From NCBI RefSeq assembly GCF_900129505.1, contig NZ_LT670818.1, positions 868,001 through 932,000 on the forward strand: DNA of 64,000 nucleotides. Reading direction: 5' to 3'. Positions 1 to 8,727 of the stretch are shown piece by piece. Each line of letters begins with the position of its first letter. The stretch's first letter is position 1. Under the pieces are notes generated by a model, which was given only the letters and a program-made list of their open reading frames with translations, was not told the origin of the DNA and made no database searches. The DNA comes from Bradyrhizobium erythrophlei (GTDB taxonomy: Bacteria > Pseudomonadota > Alphaproteobacteria > Rhizobiales > Xanthobacteraceae). A program made the translations under genes and the position numbers.

Positions 1-97
1 TTGCAAAACGCCGCCGATTTTATTTTGGCGACACGCTTTCGCCCGGCATCGCGCCACGTTACGAATTGACCGTGGTCTAACATCGGGGGACACGAGT

Positions 98-493
98 ATG
101 ACTGAAGCATTCGCGGCATGGAGGCCGCGCGTTTTGAGCGTGTTGCGCTTCATTGCGGGCCTGCTGATCATCCAGCATGGCCTCGGAAAGATATTCCACT
201 TTCCCGCGCTTCCGGCCTACGCCAATGTGCAGCCGATGTCGCTGCTGGGCGCCGCCGGCTTCATCGAACTGATCGGCGGGGCGCTTTTGATCCTCGGCCT
301 GTTCACCCGGCTGGCGGCCTTCATCCTGTCCGGCGAGATGGCGTTCGCCTATTTCATCGCGCACGCGCCCAAGGATTTTCACCCCCTGATCAATGGCGGG
401 ACGCTGGCGATCCTCTATTGCTTCACCTGTCTCTATCTGGCGACCGCCGGCGCGGGACCGTGGAGCGTTGACGCTGCGATGAAACGGGACTGA
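98..493 (+). CDS. DoxX family membrane protein (first of a tandem pair)
   Basis: A 131-residue protein with four predicted membrane helices (about residues 13-33, 48-68, 70-90 and 100-120), the usual size and topology of the DoxX family. DoxX-type proteins are inner-membrane proteins tied loosely to redox or thiol stress; the exact reaction is not settled for this subgroup. The segment LSGEMAFAYFI followed by LINGG is shared almost exactly with the next gene 11 bp downstream, so the pair arose by tandem duplication and is probably cotranscribed. The ATG follows GGGGGACACGAGT, a plausible ribosome-binding site. Family is well supported; function is not. Confidence 0.85.
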   Translation: MTEAFAAWRPRVLSVLRFIAGLLIIQHGLGKIFHFPALPAYANVQPMSLLGAAGFIELIGGALLILGLFTRLAAFILSGEMAFAYFIAHAPKDFHPLINGGTLAILYCFTCLYLATAGAGPWSVDAAMKRD

Positions 494-504
494 GGGGGAC
501 GATC

Positions 505-906
505 ATGGACAAGTTCAACAAAACGCTGGCGGCGGCGGAGCCGATCATTCTCAGCGTCTTCCGCATCATCCTCGGCCTGCTGTTGTTCCAGTACGGGGTC
601 GCGAAGATCTTCAAATTTCCGGCCCTGCCCTATTTCGCCAATCCCCCGCCGCTGATCTACGCCGCGGGCGCGATCGAACTGGTGCTCGGAGGGTTGTTGA
701 TCCTAGGACTGCTGACGCGCCCGGTGGCGTTCATCCTGTCCGGCGAGATGGCGTTCGCCTATTTCATCGGGCATTTCCCGAAGGACTTCTACCCGCTGAT
801 CAATGGCGGCAGCGGCGCGATCCTGTTTTGCTTCGCCTGCCTCTATCTGGTCTTCGCCGGCGGCGGACCGCTGAGCCTCGACGCGATCATGGGCAAGAAG
901 CGCTGA
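505..906 (+). CDS. DoxX family membrane protein (second of a tandem pair)
   Basis: A 133-residue, four-helix inner-membrane protein homologous along its whole length to the preceding gene. It keeps the same helix order and the LSGEMAFAYFI and LINGG motifs. The 11-bp gap contains GAGGGGGACG, a good ribosome-binding site, so the two are likely one operon and could form a heteromer; that is inference. No catalytic residues can be assigned. A dispersed palindromic repeat begins 12 bp after the stop. Confidence 0.85.
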   Translation: MDKFNKTLAAAEPIILSVFRIILGLLLFQYGVAKIFKFPALPYFANPPPLIYAAGAIELVLGGLLILGLLTRPVAFILSGEMAFAYFIGHFPKDFYPLINGGSGAILFCFACLYLVFAGGGPLSLDAIMGKKR

Positions 907-918
907 GGAGCCTCTTTC

Positions 919-1035
919 GTCATTGCGAGCCAACGGGTCGCGCGAACGCGCGCCCGATGACAGGCTCCGCGAAGCAATCCATTGGGCCGCAAGCGAAGTG
1001 TGGATTGCTTTGTCGCTTCGCTCCTCGCAATGACG
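919..1035. repeat. Dispersed palindromic repeat (CGTCATTGCGAG family), copy 1
   Basis: The element begins with CGTCATTGCGAG and ends with the exact reverse complement CTCGCAATGACG. Inside is a second inverted pair built on GCAATCCA and TGGATTGC. Related copies lie near 47533-47617, 54795-54878 and, diverged, 51921-52043, all between genes. This is a REP-like intergenic family, here between the convergent DoxX and AsnC genes where it could also act as a transcription-stopping hairpin. Confidence 0.8.
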
Positions 1036-1053
1036 GCGGAGAGATAAGTCCCG

Positions 1054-1533
1054 TTACCCCGGCACTTTCAGATCGAGCGGGACCGCCGCCTCGTATTTGG
1101 AATTGTGCAGCACCAGCGATGTCCTGACATTGCGGACATGGGGGGCTGCCGTCAGATGGGTGACGAACGCCTGAAACGTCGCCATGTCGGGCGCCACGCA
1201 TTTCAGGATGAAGTCGACCTCGCCCGACAGCATCCAGCATTCCCGCACCAGGGGCTCGGCGCGCACGAATTCCTCGAACGCGCGCAGGTCGGAGTCGGCC
1301 TGGCTCGACAGATGTACGGAGGCGAACACCGTGACGTCGAAACCGAGCCGGCGCGGATCCAGGAGCCCGCGATAGCCCTGGATGTAGCCCTCTTCCTCCA
1401 GCGTCCGGACCCGGCGCAGGCAGGGCGGCGGCGAAATCCCGACCCGTTTGGCCAGTTCCACATTGGTGATTCGGCCATCGGCCTGGATTTCGCTGAGGAT
1501 TTTAAGGTCGATTTCGTCAAGATTCTTCGACAC
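1054..1533 (-). CDS. Lrp/AsnC family transcriptional regulator
   Basis: A 159-residue protein with the two-part Lrp/AsnC plan. The N-terminal winged helix-turn-helix (about residues 5-55, with ELAKRVGISPPPCLRRVRTL) binds DNA, and the C-terminal RAM domain (about 70-150) oligomerises and senses an amino acid. Length is normal. It is transcribed away from trxB. The 270-bp gap upstream holds a near-palindrome, TTGCGCAA followed four bases later by TTGCGCG, which may be a self-regulatory site. The target genes cannot be told from the sequence. Confidence 0.88.
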   Translation of the reverse strand: MSKNLDEIDLKILSEIQADGRITNVELAKRVGISPPPCLRRVRTLEEEGYIQGYRGLLDPRRLGFDVTVFASVHLSSQADSDLRAFEEFVRAEPLVRECWMLSGEVDFILKCVAPDMATFQAFVTHLTAAPHVRNVRTSLVLHNSKYEAAVPLDLKVPG

Positions 1534-1803
1534 GCGGGTACCGGTTCTGGGGCTGGCAAAAGCTGGGTGACAATGGTTGGCAACACTCTTAGCCCAGCTG
1601 CGGCTCCTTGCGCAATTTTATTGCGCGTGCGGTGCGCCAATTCTCGCCCTTAGGGGGAAAATTCGCTGATATGGATTGCAATTCTTGCATAGCTTGCCAG
1701 ATATCTTAGACTTGGATTTGACACTTTCAGCGCCGGGGCAATGCCTTCCGGGCGCTTTCCTCCAAGCACCGACTAAATCTCCCGTAAGAGTGGGACTTCG
1801 CCT

Positions 1804-2769
1804 ATGCCTGCCCCTATCCACGCCAAGGTCGTCATCATCGGTTCCGGTCCGGCCGGGAACACCGCTGCGATCTATGCCGCGCGCGCGATGCTCGAGCCGG
1901 TACTGATCCAGGGCATCCAGCCCGGGGGCCAGCTCACCATCACCACCGACGTGGAGAATTATCCGGGCTTTGCCGACGTCATCCAGGGGCCCTGGCTGAT
2001 GGAGCAGATGGAGAAACAAGCGGCCCATGTCGGCACCAAAATCGTCACCGATCTCGTCATGAAGCTCGAACTCGGCCGGCGGCCGTTCCGCCTGACTTGC
2101 GACTCCGGCGACATCTATCTCGCTGAAACCGTCATCCTCGCCACCGGCGCGCAGGCGCGCTGGCTCGGCATGCCCTCGGAAGAGAAGTTCAAGGGTTTTG
2201 GCGTCTCGGCCTGCGCCACCTGCGACGGGTTCTTCTATCGCGGCAAGGAAGTCATCGTGGTCGGCGGCGGCAACAGCGCGGTCGAGGAAGCGCTGTTCCT
2301 GACCAATTTTGCTTCGACCGTGACCATCGTACATCGCCGCGACCATTTTCGCGCCGAGCGCATCCTGCAGGACCGGCTGTTCAAGCACCCCAAGATCAAG
2401 GTGGTGTGGGAAAGCGCGATCGACGAAATCTGCGGCACCGAGAATCCCGGCAAGGTCACCCATGTCCGGCTGAAGAACGTCAAGACCGGCGCGTTGACCG
2501 ACGTGCCGGCCGACGGCGTCTTCATCGCGATCGGGCATGCCCCGGCCACCGACCTCGTGGCCGGCCAGATCAAGCTGAAACCGTCCGGCTATGTCGAAGT
2601 GGCGCCGAATTCGACCGCGACCTCGGTACCCGGCGTGTTCGCCGCCGGCGACGTCGCCGATGAAACCTACCGGCAGGCCGTGACGGCCGCAGGCCTTGGC
2701 TGTATGGCCGCGCTGGAGGCCGAGCGTTTTCTCGCCCTTAGGGCGAGCGAACGCGCGGCGGCGGAATAA
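1804..2769 (+). CDS. trxB: Thioredoxin reductase
   Basis: A 321-residue cytosolic flavoenzyme that passes electrons from NADPH to thioredoxin. The FAD-binding GSGPAG motif is at residues 13-18, the redox-active CATC at 137-140, the NADPH-binding GGGNSA at 154-159, and the second FAD motif near residue 283 in GVFAAGDV. Order and length match the low-molecular-weight bacterial enzyme. The stop lies 2 bp before the LysR gene, so the two are probably cotranscribed. About 270 bp of noncoding sequence precede the gene. Confidence 0.95.
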   Translation: MPAPIHAKVVIIGSGPAGNTAAIYAARAMLEPVLIQGIQPGGQLTITTDVENYPGFADVIQGPWLMEQMEKQAAHVGTKIVTDLVMKLELGRRPFRLTCDSGDIYLAETVILATGAQARWLGMPSEEKFKGFGVSACATCDGFFYRGKEVIVVGGGNSAVEEALFLTNFASTVTIVHRRDHFRAERILQDRLFKHPKIKVVWESAIDEICGTENPGKVTHVRLKNVKTGALTDVPADGVFIAIGHAPATDLVAGQIKLKPSGYVEVAPNSTATSVPGVFAAGDVADETYRQAVTAAGLGCMAALEAERFLALRASERAAAE

Positions 2770-2771
2770 TC

Positions 2772-3695
2772 ATGGCACGAACCCGGGACGGATTTACCGA
2801 CATGGATTGGGACAAGCTGAAGGTGTTTCACGCAGCGGCAGAAGCGGGCAGCTTCACCCATGCCGGCGAACAGCTCGGCCTGTCGCAATCGGCCGTTTCA
2901 CGCCAGGTCAGCGCGCTGGAACAGGAGCTTTCGGTGTCGCTGTTCCACCGCCACGCCCGCGGCCTGATCCTCACCGAGCAGGGCGACCTGTTGTTCCGCA
3001 CCGCGCATGACGTGTTCATGCAGCTACAGGCGGCGCGCGCCAAGCTGACCGACAGCCGCGAGCGGCCGAGCGGCGACCTCAAGATCACGACACCGCCGGC
3101 GCTCGGCATCAACTGGCTGATTCCGCGTCTGCACGAATTCACCGCGCTCTATCCGGAAATCCGCATTTCGATGATCGTCACGGACGAGGAGTTGGATCTG
3201 TCGATGCGGGAAGCCGACGTCGCGATCCGCACCCGCAAGCCGACGCAGCCCGACCTGATCCAGCGCAAGCTGTTTTCGATTGGCTTCCATGCCTATTGCT
3301 CGCCGGAATACATCAAGCGCTTCGGCACCCCGCGCACGCTCGACGACCTCGATTCGCATCGCATCATCATGTTGAGCGACTCGCAGGTTCCCGCACATCT
3401 GGCGAACCGCAGCTGGCTGATCGATGCCGGGCGCAACGGCTCCGGCCCGCGCGAGGCCTATTTCAGGGTCAACAACATCCTTGGGCTGGTACGCGCCTGC
3501 CAGCAGGGGCTCGGGATTGCGGCGCTGCCGGACTATCTGGTCGAGGAAAATAACCGCCTGGTGCAGCTGTTCGGGGAATCCGACTCGATCCAGCTCGATA
3601 CCTATTTCGTCTATCCCGAAGAATTGAAGACGGTGGCGCGGGTGCAGGTCTTCCGCGACTTCGTGGTGAGCAAGGCGCAGCGCTGGCCGTCGTAA
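2772..3695 (+). CDS. LysR family transcriptional regulator
   Basis: A 307-residue LysR regulator. The N-terminal winged helix-turn-helix covers about residues 11-70 (AGSFTHAGEQLGLSQSAVSR) and the C-terminal part is a periplasmic-binding-protein-like effector domain. It starts 2 bp after trxB, which suggests translational coupling and perhaps a redox-linked role; its effector is unknown. An alternative ATG at 2802 (MDWDKLKVF) is nearer the usual family N terminus and has GGGACGG upstream, so the first ten residues are uncertain. Confidence 0.9.
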   Translation: MARTRDGFTDMDWDKLKVFHAAAEAGSFTHAGEQLGLSQSAVSRQVSALEQELSVSLFHRHARGLILTEQGDLLFRTAHDVFMQLQAARAKLTDSRERPSGDLKITTPPALGINWLIPRLHEFTALYPEIRISMIVTDEELDLSMREADVAIRTRKPTQPDLIQRKLFSIGFHAYCSPEYIKRFGTPRTLDDLDSHRIIMLSDSQVPAHLANRSWLIDAGRNGSGPREAYFRVNNILGLVRACQQGLGIAALPDYLVEENNRLVQLFGESDSIQLDTYFVYPEELKTVARVQVFRDFVVSKAQRWPS

Positions 3696-3764
3696 TGTTA
3701 TGTTCGCTCAACGCCCCCGATCTCCGCATGACTGACATGCTCGCAGCCTAGTTGCTGCAGGGCG

Positions 3765-3925
3765 CCGGCGGGGACCATACTGTTTTACGCTGAACATTCG
3801 GGTTGCGCATTTGTCCCCCTCCTCCAGCGGCGCGAGCGTTCAGTAATCCCTCTTGGAAGGTGATTGTGTCGGCCTCACGTGGCCAATACCTTAAGCCGGG
3901 CTCATGCGAGCCCGGCTTTTTTTTG
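3765..3925 (+). ncRNA. Candidate structured small RNA ending at an intrinsic terminator
   Basis: The 500-bp gap between LysR and the DapA-like gene has no convincing ORF. Its 3765-3925 part holds several complementary pairs: GGGGAC near 3770 with GTCCCC near 3812, CTGAAC near 3791 with GTTCAG near 3838, and GGCC with GGCC flanking TCACGT near 3871. It closes with a strong terminator hairpin followed by eight T residues. It matches no RNA family I can name; 6S, SRP RNA and tmRNA were considered without a convincing fit. It could equally be the 3' untranslated region of the trxB-LysR transcript. Confidence 0.3.
3893..3925 (+). terminator. Rho-independent terminator
   Basis: AAGCCGGGCT and AGCCCGGCTT form a GC-rich stem around a short CATGCG loop, followed directly by a run of T. 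This would end transcripts from trxB-LysR or from the candidate small RNA just upstream. Confidence 0.8.
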
Positions 3926-4056
3926 GCTGCACCCCGCCACCGTCGCGCGCCATGCGGCCAGATGCATACGACTGCACCGGTTCCGCAAGTTGACAGCCTC
4001 GCGGCGGCCGATCATCATTCCCAGATGATCGCGATTCTTTGCATGGCAGCGTTGTC

Positions 4057-4155
4057 GAAAAAAGCTCCCGTTCCGGGGGCTTCAGGTCGACGCGCGCGAT
4101 AGAGATTTCGCCATCACCGATCCGAAAAAACCCCGCCGTCTGGACGGGTTTTTTT
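4057..4155. terminator. Two further terminator-like hairpins before the DapA-like gene
   Basis: At 4057-4082 the minus strand reads AAGCCCCCGG then CCGGGAGCTT around AA, followed by a T run, a minus-strand terminator shape although no minus-strand gene lies upstream of it. At 4125-4155 a CCGTC/GACGG hairpin is flanked by six A on the left and seven T on the right, so it could terminate on either strand. The second hairpin is only about 40 bp before the start at 4196 and might attenuate that gene. Confidence 0.45.
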
Positions 4156-4195
4156 CGTGTCCCGTCTCCGGCCGACCCCAAAAGGAGATGGACCC

Positions 4196-5155
4196 ATGAA
4201 CGACCCACAGACTTCCGGCCTTCGGACTTCCGGTCTGCAAGCATCCGATCTTCAAGCTTCCTTGCATGGCCTCTGGCTGCCGCTGATCACCCCGTTCCGC
4301 AACGGTGCGCTCGACGAGGCGTCGCTGCGGCGGCTGGTCCGGCATTATGCTGCGCTGCCGATCAACGGGCTGGTGCTGGCCGCCACCACCGGCGAGGGCC
4401 TGACGCTGACGCCCGAGGAAACCGGACAGCTGGTCTTCGCGGTGCGGGACGAAGCCGGCAAGGTGAGCAATCTTCCTGTCCTGCTCGGCCTGTCCGGCAG
4501 CAACACCGGCGCGCTTCTCGACACGCTGGACCAAACCGCCTCATGGCCGATCGACGGCTATTTGATCTCCTGCCCGTATTATTCGCGGCCGTCGCAGCGG
4601 GGCTTGGAGCTTCATTTCCGCGCGCTCGCCGATCGCGCCGCGCACCCGGTGGCGCTCTACAACATTCCCTACCGCACCGGCGTCAATCTCGGCAACGAGG
4701 CGATGCTGCGCCTGGCCGATCACCCCAATATCATCGGCCTCAAGGACTGCTGCGCGGACCGCGACCAGTCACTCGAGCTGTTGCGCCGGCGCGGCCAGAA
4801 CTTCGCCCTGCTGACCGGCGAGGACGCCCAATATTTTGACGCGCTCAGCGACGGCGCCGATGGCGGCATCGTGGCGACTGCCCATGTCGAGACCGGAATT
4901 TTCGCAGAAATTTACAAGCTGCAGTCAGGCGGCGACCACGACGCGGCGCTGGCGCCCTGGCGGTCGGTTGCGGATCTCACGAAGCTGTTGTTCTCCGAGC
5001 CGAGCCCGGCGCCGATCAAGCACTGGCTGTGGCGGACGGGCTTGATCGACAGCGCGGAGGTGCGGCTGCCGATGACGGAAGTGAGCGCGGAGCTTGCTGC
5101 GCGGATTGATCGGGAGATCGAGCGGCGGAAGAAGGCGTCAACGCGCGCCGCATAG
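4196..5155 (+). CDS. Dihydrodipicolinate synthase/N-acetylneuraminate lyase family aldolase (DapA-like)
   Basis: A 319-residue class I aldolase of the DapA/NanA TIM-barrel family. The Schiff-base lysine is K183 in IIGLKD, the conserved tyrosine is Y155 in LYNIPYRTG, and TTGEG at 64-68 is the usual pyruvate-carboxylate-binding loop. ATG at 4196 is preferred over a GTG at 4157 because AAAGGAGA lies 7 bp before it. The N terminus contains a short repetitive stretch (TSGL, TSGLQ, ASDLQ) that is not part of the barrel. Its divergence from canonical DapA suggests a paralogue acting on another 2-oxo acid. Substrate unknown. Confidence 0.85.
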   Translation: MNDPQTSGLRTSGLQASDLQASLHGLWLPLITPFRNGALDEASLRRLVRHYAALPINGLVLAATTGEGLTLTPEETGQLVFAVRDEAGKVSNLPVLLGLSGSNTGALLDTLDQTASWPIDGYLISCPYYSRPSQRGLELHFRALADRAAHPVALYNIPYRTGVNLGNEAMLRLADHPNIIGLKDCCADRDQSLELLRRRGQNFALLTGEDAQYFDALSDGADGGIVATAHVETGIFAEIYKLQSGGDHDAALAPWRSVADLTKLLFSEPSPAPIKHWLWRTGLIDSAEVRLPMTEVSAELAARIDREIERRKKASTRAA

Positions 5156-5177
5156 CAAAAGGGTCGCAGCTCTTCTT

Positions 5178-5209
5178 CATCCCTCCCCTTCGCACAAGGT
5201 GGAGGGATG
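5178..5209. terminator. Hairpin between convergent genes
   Basis: CATCCCTCC and GGAGGGATG form a perfect 9-bp stem separated by 14 bases between the ends of the DapA-like gene and copA. There is no long T run, so its efficiency as an intrinsic terminator is uncertain. Confidence 0.45.
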
Positions 5210-5225
5210 AGAAAGGCCGCGTGGC

Positions 5226-7634
5226 TTAATCCAGCCTCGTCCTCGCCAGCCGCAGCGCGTTGCCGATCACGCTGACCGAGGACAGCGCCATCGCGGCGGC
5301 GCCGATCATCGGCGACAGCAGGATGCCGAACACCGGATAGAGCACACCAGCGGCGATCGGGACGCCGGCGGCATTGTACAGAAACGCGAAGGTCAGGTTC
5401 TGGCGGATGTTGCGCATGGTCGCGACCGACAGCCGCCGCGCCCGCACCAGGCCCATGAGGTCGCCGGTCAAAAGCGTGATCCCGGCGCTTTCGATCGCAA
5501 CATCGGTGCCGCCGCCCATGGCGACGCCGATATCGGCCGCCGCCAGCGCCGGCGCGTCATTGACGCCGTCGCCGACCATGGCGACGTTGCGACCTTGCTG
5601 GCGCAGCCGCTGTACCACCTCGCTCTTGCGCTCCGGCAGCACGCCGGCCTCGATCTCGTCGATGCCGAGCTTTGACGCCACCGCGCGCGCGGTGGTGAGG
5701 TTGTCGCCGGTCAGCATCACCACGCGCAGGCCGTCCGCGCGCAGCTTCTGCAACGCGGCCTGAGCCGAGGCCTTGACCGGATCGGCGATCGCGATGATGC
5801 CGGCGGCGCGGCCGTCGACCGCGACATAGATCGCGGTGGCGCCATCCTGGCGCGCGGCTTCCGCCGCGGCGTCCAGTTCTTTGGTCGCGACCTTCAACTC
5901 ACTCATCAGCATCGCATTACCGAGCGCGACCCTGCGGCCGTCGACGGTCCCGGTCGCGCCCTTGCCGGAGGGCGAGGCGAAATCGCTGGCCTCGCCGGGC
6001 TTGACGCCGCACTCTTTGGCGGCGTTCAGGATTGCCTGCGCCAGCGGATGCTCGCTGCCGCGCTCGACACTGGCCGACAGCCGCAGCAATTCGTTTTCCT
6101 CGATGCCGCCGGCGGTCACGATCGACACCACCTTGGGCTTGCCCTCGGTGAGCGTGCCGGTCTTGTCGAGCACGACGGTGTCGATGCGCTCGAACCGCTC
6201 CAGCGCCTCGGCGTCGCGGATCAGGATGCCGGAATGGGCGCCGCGGCCGACGCCGACCATGATCGACATCGGGGTGGCGAGCCCGAGCGCGCAGGGACAG
6301 GCAATGATCAGCACCGTGACGGCCGCGACCAGGCCGAAGGTGAAGCGCGGCTCTGGACCGAAGGTCATCCAGGCCGCGAACGCGACCACCGCCGCCGCGA
6401 TCACCGCCGGCACGAACCAGCCAGCGACCCGATCGGCGAGGCGCTGGATCGGGGCGCGCGAGCGCTGCGCCCGGGCCACCATGTCGACGATCCGCGCCAG
6501 CATGGTGTCGCGGCCGACTTTTTCGGCCGACAGCACCAGGCCGCCGCTCTGGTTGACGGTGCCGCCGATGACATGCGCGCCCTCGACCTTCGACACCGGC
6601 ATCGACTCGCCGGTCACCATGGATTCATCGACCGCGGAGCGTCCTTCGGTGACGACGCCGTCGACGGGAATCTTCTCGCCCGGACGCACCCGCAGGCGAT
6701 CGCCGACCACGATGGCGTCGATCGCGACGTCCTCGTCGCCGGAAGCGGTGATGCGGCGCGCGGTCTTCGGCGCGAGCCCCAGCAGCGCCTTGATCGCTCC
6801 CGAGGTGCGCTCGCGCGCCCGCAATTCCAGCACCTGCCCGAGCAGCACCAGCACGGTGATGACGGCGGCGGCCTCGAAATACACCGCGACCATGCCGTGC
6901 ATGTCGCGGAACGCGGGCGGAAACAGCTGCGGCGCCAGCGTACCGACGACGCTGTAGAGCCACGCCACGCCGGTGCCCATCGCGATCAGCGTGAACATGT
7001 TGAGATTGCGCGTCACCAGCGAGCGCCAGCCGCGCACGAAGAACGGCGCGCCCGCCCACAGCACCACGGGCGTCGCAAGCACCAGCGAAATCCAGTTCGA
7101 CCACATCGGCGGCACCAGATGCCCAAAACCGAGATGGCTGCCCATCTCGATGACAAACACCGGCAGCGTCAGGACAACCGCGATCCAGAACCGCCTCACC
7201 ATATCGATCAGTTCGGGATCCGGCGCCTGGTCGAGCGAGACCTGCTCGGGCTCCAGCGCCATGCCGCAGATCGGACACGAGCCGGGGCCGACCTGGCGCA
7301 CCTCCGGATGCATTGGACAGGTGTAGATGGTGCCGGCTGGAGCCTCGGGCTCAGGCTGTCTGGCCTCTTTCGGCCTGAGGTATTTTTCCGGCTCGGCCTC
7401 GAAGCGCTCGCGACAGCGCCCGCTGCAGAAGAAATGGTCCTGCCCCTTGTAGGCAAAACGGTGTTTCGCCGGCTCGCGGTTGACGCTCATGCCGCAGACC
7501 GGATCGATCGCGGCTACCGCGGCTTGATGGCCGCGGCCATGGCTGCCGCCGCAGCAGGCGTGGGCCGGCGTGCCGTGCGCGTGATGGTGGCCGGCGTCCG
7601 CCGTCCCGTGTGCGTGCTCCGTCTCTGCCATCAA
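5226..7634 (-). CDS. copA: Copper-translocating P1B-type ATPase
   Basis: An 802-residue inner-membrane pump expected to export Cu(I). Instead of the common ferredoxin-like CXXC domain, the N terminus has a His-rich stretch (residues 7-25), a YHS domain (about 43-90, with DPVCGMSV) and a heavy-metal-binding domain (about 103-130, with YTCPMHPEV and CPICGM). The transmembrane CPC ion site is near residue 445, the phosphorylated DKTGT near 487, and HP (SEHPLAQ) and GDGVNDAP are present. Divergent csoR begins 42 bp away across a CsoR-type operator, so copper-induced derepression is likely. Confidence 0.93.
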   Translation of the reverse strand: MMAETEHAHGTADAGHHHAHGTPAHACCGGSHGRGHQAAVAAIDPVCGMSVNREPAKHRFAYKGQDHFFCSGRCRERFEAEPEKYLRPKEARQPEPEAPAGTIYTCPMHPEVRQVGPGSCPICGMALEPEQVSLDQAPDPELIDMVRRFWIAVVLTLPVFVIEMGSHLGFGHLVPPMWSNWISLVLATPVVLWAGAPFFVRGWRSLVTRNLNMFTLIAMGTGVAWLYSVVGTLAPQLFPPAFRDMHGMVAVYFEAAAVITVLVLLGQVLELRARERTSGAIKALLGLAPKTARRITASGDEDVAIDAIVVGDRLRVRPGEKIPVDGVVTEGRSAVDESMVTGESMPVSKVEGAHVIGGTVNQSGGLVLSAEKVGRDTMLARIVDMVARAQRSRAPIQRLADRVAGWFVPAVIAAAVVAFAAWMTFGPEPRFTFGLVAAVTVLIIACPCALGLATPMSIMVGVGRGAHSGILIRDAEALERFERIDTVVLDKTGTLTEGKPKVVSIVTAGGIEENELLRLSASVERGSEHPLAQAILNAAKECGVKPGEASDFASPSGKGATGTVDGRRVALGNAMLMSELKVATKELDAAAEAARQDGATAIYVAVDGRAAGIIAIADPVKASAQAALQKLRADGLRVVMLTGDNLTTARAVASKLGIDEIEAGVLPERKSEVVQRLRQQGRNVAMVGDGVNDAPALAAADIGVAMGGGTDVAIESAGITLLTGDLMGLVRARRLSVATMRNIRQNLTFAFLYNAAGVPIAAGVLYPVFGILLSPMIGAAAMALSSVSVIGNALRLARTRLD

Positions 7635-7658
7635 CGCGCTCCTGGCCTCTTGAAAACG

Positions 7659-7675
7659 ATACCCTAGGGGGGTAT
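7659..7675. promoter_or_regulatory. CsoR-type operator between copA and csoR
   Basis: ATACCCTAGGGGGGTAT is a near-perfect dyad (ATACCC/GGGTAT) with the G/C-tract form known for CsoR-family operators. It ends one base before the csoR start codon and lies 25 bp from the copA start, so a bound repressor would block both divergent genes. Confidence 0.75.
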
Positions 7676-7960
7676 ATGGACCGCATGCGCAACGAGATCA
7701 AGACGTCCTGCCTGAAAAGACTGAAACGAATTGAAGGCCAGATCCGCGGGCTCGCCGGAATGGTCGAGGATGACCGCTATTGCATCGACGTGGTGACGCA
7801 GATCGCGGCGGCGAAGGCCGCACTGCGCCGCGTCGAGGAGGAAATCCTGCGCGACCACGTCGCCCATTGCGTCGAGCACGCGATCAATTCCGGCGACAAG
7901 GCCGACCAGCGTCGCAAGATCGCCGAGCTGATGGACGTGGTCAGCCGCGCCGAGCGGTAG
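7676..7960 (+). CDS. csoR: CsoR/RcnR family copper-sensing repressor
   Basis: A 94-residue all-helical repressor of the DUF156 family. The Cu(I) ligands C36, H61 and C65 are in exactly the positions known for CsoR, which favours copper over nickel, cobalt or formaldehyde sensing. ATG at 7676 gives the normal family length. It faces copA across the operator. A hairpin GTGTCCCG/CGGGACAC at 7987-8006 lies shortly after the stop and may end the transcript. Confidence 0.92.
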   Translation: MDRMRNEIKTSCLKRLKRIEGQIRGLAGMVEDDRYCIDVVTQIAAAKAALRRVEEEILRDHVAHCVEHAINSGDKADQRRKIAELMDVVSRAER

Positions 7961-7986
7961 ACCGCGACGTCGACAGCGGCCTCAGC

Positions 7987-8006
7987 GTGTCCCGGACGCG
8001 GGACAC
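7987..8006 (+). terminator. Hairpin downstream of csoR
   Basis: GTGTCCCG, four bases, then CGGGACAC forms a perfect 8-bp stem 26 bp after the csoR stop. No T run follows, so this is only a possible terminator. Confidence 0.35.
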
Positions 8007-8075
8007 GTGGCTGGCCGTTTGCTTGGTTAATGCGCGGTGATGACGGTGCTTCAGATCCGAATGACCCGGCAGCGC

Positions 8076-8132
8076 CAACTTTAAAAGTTGCGGCGTATCG
8101 AATTCCTCCAACAACAACCGACGGGGGAAACA
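8076..8132 (+). promoter_or_regulatory. Leader of small membrane gene 1, similar to the leader of gene 2
   Basis: It includes the perfect dyad CAACTTT-A-AAAGTTG (8076-8090) and continues to the start codon. The sequence before the second small gene (about 8363-8420, with CTTTTTTAAAACTTC) aligns with it almost without gaps: TTTAAAA, then a short GC block, TATC, an AC-rich stretch and a G run before the start codon. Conservation across the duplication suggests a promoter or regulator site, or a structured leader. Confidence 0.45.
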
Positions 8133-8285
8133 ATGACCACTCGAACCATTCGCGATGCCGCCAATCTGGCTTCGGTACGCGCCGAGGCCGTGCAGGATCT
8201 GCTGCTGGTATCGTCATTCGGCCTGTGGGCGATGCTTCTGGGCGTGGCGCCGGTGGTGGCCTTGCGCCTGATGACGGGAAGCTGA
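8133..8285 (+). CDS. Very small single-span membrane protein
   Basis: A 50-residue protein with a charged N terminus (residues 1-20) and one hydrophobic helix (about 23-46, ending LGVAPVVALRLM). ATG at 8133 follows the run ACGGGGGAAACA. It is a diverged duplicate of the gene at 8421: both keep an aromatic/leucine helix with LG..PV and both have similar leaders. No known family recognised. The copper genes lie just upstream, but no link is shown. Confidence 0.55.
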   Translation: MTTRTIRDAANLASVRAEAVQDLLLVSSFGLWAMLLGVAPVVALRLMTGS

Positions 8286-8420
8286 CGGGCGGCCCGCAAG
8301 CTGCCGCACTGGTTAATCCGCGGTAGCACCTGTGGTCAAATGCGAGCGAAATCGCGATCGGCTTTTTTAAAACTTCGCGCCTATCAAGATGCCCACAAGA
8401 ACAATAAGCGCGGGGGCATC

Positions 8421-8558
8421 GTGAGTACTCGGAATAATCCATTCCCTGAACAACAGGCTGGCTTTACCACCGGAGACATTCTCTGGGCGCTGGGCATCTG
8501 GACCGTGATCCTGGGCCTGTCGCCGGTGATCGTGTTCTACATGCTGATGGTCGCCTAG
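8421..8558 (+). CDS. Very small single-span membrane protein, paralogue of the previous gene
   Basis: A 45-residue protein read from GTG at 8421, preceded by CGCGGGGGCATC. The polar N terminus (residues 1-18) leads into a helix with DILWALGIW and LGLSPVIVFYM. The helix and the upstream 55 bp resemble those of the gene at 8133, which supports both being real genes. A longer in-frame start upstream would read through the conserved leader and is less likely. Function unknown. Confidence 0.5.
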   Translation: MSTRNNPFPEQQAGFTTGDILWALGIWTVILGLSPVIVFYMLMVA

Positions 8559-8621
8559 TTTCGGGCGGCCGTCGGCACCCCGACATTTTCGAGCTGCAAA
8601 CAGACCTCGAGCTGCAAACAA

Positions 8622-8664
8622 CGTCATCCCCACGTAACGCCCCAGCCGTTACGTGGGGATGACG
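8622..8664. repeat. Perfect long inverted repeat
   Basis: The 18-base arm CGTCATCCCCACGTAACG and its exact reverse complement are separated by 7 bases. It lies between the end of the small membrane gene and the end of parA. A short direct repeat, CGAGCTGCAAACA, occurs twice just before it. Without a T run it looks more like a REP-type element than a terminator. Confidence 0.75.
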
Positions 8665-8727
8665 ATTCACAACAGAAAAACGCGCCAAGCCTGCGCGTTC
8701 TTTGTTGGTCCGGTGCCTGCGGCCGGG

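Noticed and set aside
3696..4195. tmRNA, 6S RNA or SRP RNA gene
   Set aside because: None of the conserved cores I know (tag ORF, SRP GGAAG loop context, 6S central bubble) could be recognised.
6048..7667. 539-codon open frame on the plus strand opposite copA
   Set aside because: It is the antisense of a clearly coding, high-GC gene; its translation is His/Asp/Arg-rich with no domain, as expected for a shadow frame.
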